From Aquimarina algiphila (GTDB lineage: Bacteria > Bacteroidota > Bacteroidia > Flavobacteriales > Flavobacteriaceae): a stretch of DNA of 59,538 nt. The notes below the pieces were generated by a model. That model was not told the DNA's origin, did no database searches, and saw nothing but the letters and a program-made list of their open reading frames with translations. Below, in pieces: positions 53,791 through 59,538 of the stretch (the first letter of the stretch is position 1; every line of letters starts with the position of its first letter). Position numbers and translations under genes: made by a program. The stretch lies in contig NZ_VLNR01000042.1 in NCBI RefSeq assembly GCF_007489275.1, positions 1 through 59,538 on the forward strand, written 5' to 3'.

Positions 53791-54111
53791 ATGAGCGCAA
53801 GAGAAGAATTTAGTTTTTTAAAAGATCCCTGGAAACAGATACAAAAGATAAATAATCGAGTTGGTCAATTGATAGATGATCTTAATACGAATAAATTGTA
53901 TGCAATAAATTATTCAAATCTAAAAAGGAGGTTTACCGAAGAAATAGAAAACTACAAAAACAATCCAGAATTAATAGATATAGAAGAGTTTTCTATGAAT
54001 TATTCTTTTGGTTATCATTGCTATAACAACATTGATGATGTGTACAGTAAAGAAGCAATGTACATTGAAGTTAAAAGTTATTTAAGAACATTAGAAGTAA
54101 GAGCAGCTTAG
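53791..54111 (+). CDS. Small cytoplasmic protein of unknown function, 106 aa
   Basis: No recognised domain. Helical, polar sequence without signal or membrane segment (KDPWKQIQKINNRVGQLIDD, LKRRFTEEIENYKNNPELID), ending KSYLRTLEVRAA. It stands alone behind two direct repeats. The stretch 54112-54541 behind it contains no gene that I can support. Confidence 0.55.
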   Translation: MSAREEFSFLKDPWKQIQKINNRVGQLIDDLNTNKLYAINYSNLKRRFTEEIENYKNNPELIDIEEFSMNYSFGYHCYNNIDDVYSKEAMYIEVKSYLRTLEVRAA

Positions 54112-54541
54112 TATTTCTTAAATATTCTATCTATATGCAAAATCAATTCATAATTTATACACCTCCAATAATCAATATACTTACCCAAAATATATAAGAA
54201 TTACTACTTGCATAGCTACAACTATATTTAACCTTAAAAGAGTTAAACCCGATTCATGTATTAGAAAATCTATTACGGGTTAAAAAATACAAATACATGA
54301 TCTACAAAAAGTAATTTCTAGAAAAAATCATAACACATTCAATAGAATAATTCATATATTTCGCATTCTAAAGATATTTTTAAAATCCTTGAAAAGGTTT
54401 GCTATATCTAGATTGGCGGGTGAATGTCGGGTGAAAGACAAGCCAAAATATTTGAGAACCTAATGTTATAATTTAATATTGCTGAAGAAAATGAAATCAA
54501 GTTCTAGTGATCACAAGAATGTAACTAAAAACTTAAAAATC

Positions 54542-55384
54542 ATGAATCAACCAGCATTAGGTATAAAAATATCTGAACTAAGAAAATCAAAAGGACTCAC
54601 ACAAGAAGAACTCGTAGAACAATGTAATATTAGTGTTCGTACTATACAACGTATTGAGGCGGGAGAAGTAACACCAAGGAGCTATACTATAAAAACCATA
54701 TTATCTGCTTTGGATTATGACTTAGAGAAAATCCAGACTGTAGATTCTAATGTTACCAAAGAATTTAAAAAATTATTTTTGCTTGAAGTTGACGATAGTA
54801 AAGAAGCTAGTTTTTTAACACGGCAATTATCAATATCCTGGATAAGTGGTATTGTGTATTTTATTCTTGGTTTTGGAGAATTTGTAGTAGATTATCTAAG
54901 GTATTTTCAGGACAATATGATTCTCAACACTACGGCTTATAGCATTTTAAAACTTGTAGTCCTAACTTCAATCATTCTTTTTATGAGAGGTTTTGTCCTT
55001 TCTGGTAAAATTTTTAAAAATTATTTATTAAAAATTACCTCTTTCATATTCATCCTGATGGGGATTGTTTTTTACACCTACGATATTCTCTCCTTACATT
55101 TTGGTGAATTTGATTTTGTAATACTCTTGGGTGCACAAGGAGTTACATATGGTATTATTGGAGTCTTGTTAGGAATATCGGTAATTCGCCTTCAAAATGC
55201 CTTAGGAACATCGGCCAAGGTTACCGGGATTTTTGAGATTATTACATATGGATGTATGGCTACTGTTGTGCTAGGTTTTTTGGGATATATTATGTTGACC
55301 CCTACTATTATTCTAGAAGTCATTTTACTCTACAAAATTTCTCAAATGCTTAAAGCAAAGCAAATGGAAACCCAACTCGATTAA
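54542..55384 (+). CDS. XRE-family regulator with C-terminal membrane domain
   Basis: 280 aa from the ATG at 54542 (MNQPALGIKISELRKSKGLT); a 21-aa longer frame from 54479 has a TTG start and adds only polar residues. The helix-turn-helix is at about 8-60 (GLTQEELVEQCNISVRTIQR IEAGEVTP). Five or so transmembrane helices follow (SWISGIVYFILGFGEFVVDY, ITSFIFILMGIVFYTYDILS, GVTYGIIGVLLGISVI and others). A membrane-tethered one-component regulator is implied. It is followed 87 bp later by a serine hydrolase, a possible target. Confidence 0.75.
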   Translation: MNQPALGIKISELRKSKGLTQEELVEQCNISVRTIQRIEAGEVTPRSYTIKTILSALDYDLEKIQTVDSNVTKEFKKLFLLEVDDSKEASFLTRQLSISWISGIVYFILGFGEFVVDYLRYFQDNMILNTTAYSILKLVVLTSIILFMRGFVLSGKIFKNYLLKITSFIFILMGIVFYTYDILSLHFGEFDFVILLGAQGVTYGIIGVLLGISVIRLQNALGTSAKVTGIFEIITYGCMATVVLGFLGYIMLTPTIILEVILLYKISQMLKAKQMETQLD

Positions 55385-55471
55385 ACACATAACCTTTTTT
55401 AATACCTCTCAAAATCATTGAATATTTTTTCAATGACAGTACATCTTATATCCAATTTTAAATTTAATAAA

Positions 55472-56662
55472 ATGAAAAAGATACTTATAATTTCAGCTTT
55501 GGTTATACTACTTCCTCTAAGTTTTTACCTGTTTCAACCAATAGCAGTTTATACTACGGGATGGTCTCAACTGCCTAATAAGAATACTCTAGAACCACTT
55601 AAAGTCCATCAGGATTCAATTTCAAAAAAAGCTGATAGTCTTTTCAGAGATATATTCAACAATCTTAAAGCACCTGCTTTTTCTGTGGCAGTAGGTAAAA
55701 ACAACAAACTTATTTGGTCCAATGTTATGGGGTACCAGGATATAGAAAATAATACAAAAGCAAGTTTGGATACAAAATTTAGAATTGGAAGCACCTCCAA
55801 AGCAGTCACTTCCATCGGATTAGGGGTTTTACTTCAAAATGGCAAGCTTGATTTTGACTCTAAAGTCAATCAATTTGTACCTTATGCTAACACTGATCTT
55901 TCTGAGGTAACCATGAAACAACTTGCTTCTCATACTTCTGGAATACGTAATTATGGAACTTGTTTTTGTTTCCCCATATGGGAATATTATAATAATGAAG
56001 AATATGCTACTGTAGAAGAAAGTGTGAGCATTTTTAATGATGATGAACTCTTATTTCCATCAGGGACAGATTTTAGCTATAGTACATACAACTATACCTT
56101 ATTGAGTGCAATGATTGAAGGTGCAGCACAAAAGGAGTTTCGGGATTTTATGCAAGTATCTGTATTTGATCCATTGGGAGTAAATATTGAAGCAGAAAAG
56201 GAAATGAATCCATCAAAGCATCTATCAAAATTTTATGATATTGAAAACAAAAAATACAAAGAGGTTTATAAAGTAAACAATAGTAATAAATGGGCCGGCG
56301 GAGGATTCTTAGCATCCCCAACAGATTTGGTTACAGTAGGAAATGCATTTCTAAACCATACATTACTTAGAAAAGAGATCATGCATGCTCTTATACAACC
56401 TACTGCTCTAAAAAATGGGCAAATCAATAAACAAAATTATGCAATTGGATGGCGTAATGATATCATAGAAAGCAAGATAGAAGGATTATCAGGAACACAA
56501 ATCATTCATCATGGAGGAACGGCGTTAGGATCTACATCTTTATTAATTTTATTCCCAGAATATAATATGAGTATTTCTTTACTTATGAACCGAAGTGGTT
56601 CTTCATCAGACTTATTTAAATATGCCTATGATATCGCAAAACTCTTTATATCTAAATCCTAA
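55472..56662 (+). CDS. Beta-lactamase-family serine hydrolase (class C/AmpH-like)
   Basis: 396 aa from the ATG at 55472 (MKKILIISALVILLPLSFYL); the longer frame from 55418 adds 18 residues before the signal. Catalytic SxxK is in GSTSKAVTS. The second motif region reads SYSTYNYTLLSAMIEGA, with Thr where YSN is usual. The third is HHGGTALGS, with HGG in place of HTG/KTG. HTSGIRNY is also typical. The family includes D-aminopeptidases, esterases and PBP4*-like proteins. The N-terminal hydrophobic segment suggests export or membrane anchoring. Confidence 0.85.
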   Translation: MKKILIISALVILLPLSFYLFQPIAVYTTGWSQLPNKNTLEPLKVHQDSISKKADSLFRDIFNNLKAPAFSVAVGKNNKLIWSNVMGYQDIENNTKASLDTKFRIGSTSKAVTSIGLGVLLQNGKLDFDSKVNQFVPYANTDLSEVTMKQLASHTSGIRNYGTCFCFPIWEYYNNEEYATVEESVSIFNDDELLFPSGTDFSYSTYNYTLLSAMIEGAAQKEFRDFMQVSVFDPLGVNIEAEKEMNPSKHLSKFYDIENKKYKEVYKVNNSNKWAGGGFLASPTDLVTVGNAFLNHTLLRKEIMHALIQPTALKNGQINKQNYAIGWRNDIIESKIEGLSGTQIIHHGGTALGSTSLLILFPEYNMSISLLMNRSGSSSDLFKYAYDIAKLFISKS

Positions 56663-56666
56663 TGTT

Positions 56667-56729
56667 ATGAAAAGTATACTCTTATTATTAATTACACTAA
56701 TCATCGCGCTTCTAAAAGTCATTGTATAG
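56667..56729 (+). CDS. Possible 20-aa hydrophobic peptide
   Basis: ATG to TAG encodes MKSILLLLITLIIALLKVIV, a single membrane helix. It begins 4 bp behind the hydrolase stop and is followed by a terminator, so it is within the transcript. Small size makes it uncertain. Confidence 0.3.
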   Translation: MKSILLLLITLIIALLKVIV

Positions 56730-56757
56730 GCATAAAATTATATACAAAATGAAACAA

Positions 56758-56791
56758 AAAACAGGGAAAATTTCATCCCTGTTTTTTTTAG
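56758..56791 (+). terminator. Rho-independent terminator of the hydrolase operon
   Basis: AACAGGGA and TCCCTGTT form a stem around AAATTTCA, preceded by A and followed by a run of T. Confidence 0.8.
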
Positions 56792-56864
56792 AATATTAAA
56801 TACTGACTGTTAGAAGTGGTCTAAACTTCTTATTCAAAATTGAATTAACCTCTACTCTTTTTAA

Positions 56865-57035
56865 TCAAACTGCCCCTCCAATTGGTCTGCAATAACAACC
56901 TGCACACACCAAACCAAAATCACAATCATCCCCAGAATGACAAGGAGAATTTCTTCCTCCTTTTCCTTTAACTGATTTTTGTTGATGCTTACATAATACA
57001 TGTACTCCTTTTTGATTTAAAATTAATTGTAACAT
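56865..57035 (-). CDS. Cys-rich peptide with double-glycine leader-like region, 56 aa
   Basis: Short ORF with a leader-like start (MLQLILNQKGVHVLCKHQQK, then SVKGKGG) and a Cys-rich core (RNSPCHSGDDCDFGLVCAGC, then YCRPIGGAV). The pattern LNxKGVxxLxKxxQKSxxG-GG resembles the leaders of small Bacteroidota GG-peptides (bacteriocin-like). The core has five Cys and one Cys lies in the leader. No transporter or modifying enzyme lies within this window. It is read from the minus strand, with an AAACC/ATAG-rich leader. Confidence 0.6.
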   Translation of the reverse strand: MLQLILNQKGVHVLCKHQQKSVKGKGGRNSPCHSGDDCDFGLVCAGCYCRPIGGAV

Positions 57036-57136
57036 AACACTATGGTTTTAAGATGAATAATTAATATTATAACAGATTGGTCTACCCATTACAATTCTTA
57101 TAGTTAATCACAAATCTAAGTAGTGTTATTGATTAA

Positions 57137-57148
57137 TTCGACCGAATG
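57137..57148. promoter_or_regulatory. TTCGACCGAATG motif, copy 1
   Basis: A 12-bp word with a TTCG-nn-CGAA palindromic core, about 100 bp upstream of the Cys-rich peptide start. An identical 12-mer precedes the AraC-type gene at 59356. Confidence 0.4.
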
Positions 57149-57175
57149 TATACAGGGAAACCTCTTAATATCAAA

Positions 57176-58108
57176 TTAATAGAGTTTAATTTTTCTCACT
57201 CCACCGGTTCCTCCAAATTCTGAAATATAAATTGCTTTATTATAAGGATCAGAAGAAATGCCGTTTGGCCCATTAAACGAAGCTTCTTCTAGTAACCCAT
57301 CAGTTTGTGCAGGGTCTCCTGTACCCGCAAATTCTTCTGTCGTCCCATCCATAGAAACTTTGAATATTTTATTTACTCCAATCCCGGTAGCAAAAACAGA
57401 ATTTCCAACTACAGTGATATATCCAATTCCAAAGCCATTAACCACTACATCAGGAATAGTAGTGATAAGAGAAACATTTCCTTCCTGATCTATTGATATA
57501 ATATCTGCTGTAGCAAAATTTCCAACAATTAGATTTCCTTTACGGTCAAAATCCACACCTACTCCACCTGCTAATTTTGGATCAGATGCATATACAGTTA
57601 CTTCGCCTTCTGGAGTAATTTTATGGACTGTTGGAGTTGCAAAATTTGATACATACAAATTATTATCATGATCCAAAGTGAGTCCTGATGGGAAACCCTC
57701 AATAATAGCTACCGTAGTTTGTGTACCATCCGGAGTAATTTTTAGAATATCCCCTGCTCCATCTCCACTCCCGTTAACGACATATAGATTACCTTGTGCA
57801 TCAACTGCATTTCCTAATGGCCCTGTTAAGTCTGAAGCTAGTTCTGTAACATCTCCATTTTTGGATATTTTAAAAAGCCTGGTTCCATTACCGTTTGACC
57901 CGACAAATTGACCAAACTCAGAGACATAAATGTTACCATGCTTATCAACACTAACTGCATCGTTACCAGAAAAAGGAGAAACTACAGTTTCTACTTCGAG
58001 ATCAGGATCAAATCCATCTCCGTGGCAAGAAATTAAGGATACTAATATTGTGGATACCATAAAAAGCATCAATGCTTTTACTCTAATGTTTTTAATACAT
58101 GTTTTCAT
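57176..58108 (-). CDS. NHL/SMP-30-like beta-propeller lipoprotein
   Basis: 310 aa with a lipoprotein signal (ALMLFMVSTILVSLISC, Cys about 28). The mature part is a run of beta-propeller blades of NHL/SMP-30 type: DKHGNIYVSEFGQF, DAQGNLYVVNGSG, DHDNNLYVSNFAT, DRKGNLIVGNFAT, ending NGISSDPYNKAIYISEFGG. Such proteins bind ligands or hydrolyse lactones, but the metal site of true gluconolactonases cannot be confirmed. It lies behind the AraC-type gene in the same direction, 79 bp apart. Confidence 0.75.
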   Translation of the reverse strand: MKTCIKNIRVKALMLFMVSTILVSLISCHGDGFDPDLEVETVVSPFSGNDAVSVDKHGNIYVSEFGQFVGSNGNGTRLFKISKNGDVTELASDLTGPLGNAVDAQGNLYVVNGSGDGAGDILKITPDGTQTTVAIIEGFPSGLTLDHDNNLYVSNFATPTVHKITPEGEVTVYASDPKLAGGVGVDFDRKGNLIVGNFATADIISIDQEGNVSLITTIPDVVVNGFGIGYITVVGNSVFATGIGVNKIFKVSMDGTTEEFAGTGDPAQTDGLLEEASFNGPNGISSDPYNKAIYISEFGGTGGVRKIKLY

Positions 58109-58187
58109 AATGAATGATTTTAAGTTTTGCTCTAAAGTATCTAGACCCTTTCTAAAAATCGACGGTTTGGATGTATTCGCACCTATT

Positions 58188-59309
58188 TTAAGCCACTTTT
58201 AATCCTTTAATATAATTTCTTGGTGTATCATTAACTTCGAATTTAAAAGCCTTATTAAAAGTAGATTTTGAATTGAAACCTACCTCCATAGCAATCGCAA
58301 GTATGGTATGATGAAGGTGTTCATCGTTATCAATTTTTGATAAAAATTCTTTTATTCTAAAATGATTGATGTAGTCATAAAAATTACTTTTTGATACATG
58401 ATTAAGGTACCACGAAATATTATGAGTAGAAGTATTTAATTGTATGGAAAGATCGCGAAGCGTTAAATTCGGTTTTAAAAATATCTTTTCTTTTTGGATG
58501 AGGTAATTTAGCTCTTTTCCTATAGAAATAATCTGATCTTGCGGTAACCGTTGTTGTGATTTTGTCTTTTCTTTTTGAAAAGGTATTCTAAACAACTCCG
58601 GTTCTTTAAGGCTATAATATCCAATTACAAATATGAATACAGAAATCGTACCCCAAACTGAATTATAATTAATGAATTTTATAGAATAACTAAAAAATTG
58701 CATAGAAGTAAAGCTAATCATCCAAACCGTAATAACAATAAAGATTATGATTTGAAAAAACTTTAAAAATGACACCAGACTTTGAGTATAGGAAACATGA
58801 TTTTTCTCTTTATGAATATATGATTTTAAAATCTTCATATTAAGAATCCAATAGTATATATTAGAAACAATCCCTGCTCCTTCAATACTTAAAAAAGGTA
58901 CATTGAAGTATCCAGATAATAACTTATCTGAAAAATCATCGACTTGAAAAGAAAAAATATACAATGAGAATGAAAAATGAAGAATAAGAGGCACATAATG
59001 AAGCCATGAAAGCTTAAATGTATCATTTTTAGAAAATATCAATCGCCTAAAATACATATAGCATAACGGCCCGAAAATAAAAATTACTGAATCAATAAGA
59101 ATAGCCCATTGAAATAATCTAGCCGTCAAAAATTTAAAAAAAATCATTCTGCCTAAAAGCATAAAAACTGCAAGCATCAACATTATCGATAATATTCTGT
59201 TTGAAGCCTTGTTCTTATTCTTTATAATCTGAATAGTAGCTGCTAAAAAAACACCCTGGCTTATTCCAAAAAAAAGTATAAGGTCAATGAATTCAAAAGT
59301 TGGCATCAA
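58188..59309 (-). CDS. Membrane-bound AraC-family regulator
   Basis: 373 aa. The N-terminal half has seven predicted transmembrane helices (FIDLILFFGISQGVFLAATI, AILIDSVIFIFGPLCYMYF, FFQIIIFIVITVWMISFTSM and others). The C-terminal 110 residues are an AraC DNA-binding domain with two HTH units (LTLRDLSIQLNTSTHNISWY, then ILAIAMEVGFNSKSTFNKAF). This is a common flavobacterial one-component sensor design. A TTCGACCGAATG motif lies about 50 bp upstream of its start, possibly autoregulatory. The nearby NHL lipoprotein is a likely target. Confidence 0.85.
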   Translation of the reverse strand: MMPTFEFIDLILFFGISQGVFLAATIQIIKNKNKASNRILSIMLMLAVFMLLGRMIFFKFLTARLFQWAILIDSVIFIFGPLCYMYFRRLIFSKNDTFKLSWLHYVPLILHFSFSLYIFSFQVDDFSDKLLSGYFNVPFLSIEGAGIVSNIYYWILNMKILKSYIHKEKNHVSYTQSLVSFLKFFQIIIFIVITVWMISFTSMQFFSYSIKFINYNSVWGTISVFIFVIGYYSLKEPELFRIPFQKEKTKSQQRLPQDQIISIGKELNYLIQKEKIFLKPNLTLRDLSIQLNTSTHNISWYLNHVSKSNFYDYINHFRIKEFLSKIDNDEHLHHTILAIAMEVGFNSKSTFNKAFKFEVNDTPRNYIKGLKVA

Positions 59310-59355
59310 AAAATGATTATGATTTACTACAAAGCTATCATATTATCTTATATTT

Positions 59356-59367
59356 TTCGACCGAATG
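59356..59367. promoter_or_regulatory. TTCGACCGAATG motif, copy 2
   Basis: Identical to the 12-mer at 57137-57148, about 50 bp upstream of the AraC-type gene. A candidate binding site of this regulator. The rest of 59310-59485 shows an inverted pair GTTGTGCAT (59415-59423) and ATGCACAAC (59486-59494). Confidence 0.4.
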
Positions 59368-59485
59368 GATCAAATCACACTTCCAGAAATGTAAATTATG
59401 TATTTTTCTTACCCGTTGTGCATTTAGAAAAAGTTGCGCAAACTGCTAAAAGGCAGTAAATTGTAGTTACGACACTATAATTCAT

Positions 59486-59538
59486 ATGCACAACTTTCAA
59501 GCAAATTACGATAAAATACTCAAGGTTTTAAAAGGATT
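59486..59538 (+). CDS. Start of an ORF cut by the window end
   Basis: ATG followed by 16 further open codons (MHNFQANYDKILKVLKG) reaching the edge. Its start codon lies in one arm of the inverted pair with 59415-59423. Too short to identify. Confidence 0.35.
   Translation, partial: MHNFQANYDKILKVLKG

Overview
The window looks like a chromosomal segment of a marine-type flavobacterium (Bacteroidota, Flavobacteriaceae; an Aquimarina-like genome is my guess). Reasons: low GC; TAnnTTTG promoter boxes typical of the phylum; a type IX secretion C-terminal sorting domain; the Bacteroidota/Proteobacteria 'ligase-associated' repair cluster; many short lipoproteins; and REP/RAYT, DUF559 and four-helix-bundle repeats of the kind common in this phylum. 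No rRNA, tRNA or CRISPR array was seen.

Layout. (1) 1-7.3 kb: a TerB-like gene, then a co-directional DNA repair operon (MBL-fold exonuclease, ATP-dependent DNA ligase, Lhr-like helicase, PdeM phosphoesterase). A small inverted-repeat-bounded DUF559 cassette, now a nonsense-mutated pseudogene, splits it. (2) 7.3-10.1 kb: an SH3-domain protein, a membrane protein set in gene debris, and a zinc alcohol dehydrogenase. (3) 10.3-22.0 kb: a 13-gene minus-strand operon for a type II secretion/type IV pilus-like machine (prepilins, prepilin peptidase, GspE, GspD, GspL/PilM-N-like, PilO-like, GspC/PilP-like, GspF, plus two lipoproteins and a beta-helix GspK-like protein). (4) 22.7-23.0 kb: a putative sigma-54-driven small transcript with a 33-codon ORF and a strong terminator.

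(5) 23-44.2 kb: a large RHS/YD-repeat polymorphic toxin locus, all on the minus strand. Reading 5' to 3' it has a tail-fibre-like protein, an OmpH/Skp-like chaperone, a four-helix-bundle insertion, a lipoprotein, a 1899-aa RHS-like protein and a 1482-aa RHS protein with a variable C-terminal tip and adjacent immunity gene. Behind it lies an array of displaced cassettes (24.8-30.6 kb). Most cassettes hold a truncated toxin C-terminus ending at or just before a small, usually lipoprotein, immunity gene. Copies of a double-hairpin repeat lie between most of them. A second tail-fibre-like paralogue and a tiny lipoprotein close the locus. A frameshifted REP-associated tyrosine transposase sits inside the array, and five REP-like hairpins are scattered from 22.4 to 44.8 kb. 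This cassette array is the most unusual structure in the window.

(6) 45-59.5 kb: a class V aminotransferase-fold enzyme, a secreted beta-helix/FN3 protein with a T9SS tag, mfd, a short unknown protein, an XRE-type regulator with a membrane domain next to a beta-lactamase-family serine hydrolase, a Cys-rich 56-aa peptide with a double-glycine leader-like region, an NHL/SMP-30-type lipoprotein, a membrane-bound AraC-type regulator and the first codons of an ORF cut by the window edge. A TTCGACCGAATG motif lies upstream of both the Cys-rich peptide and the AraC gene and may tie them together.
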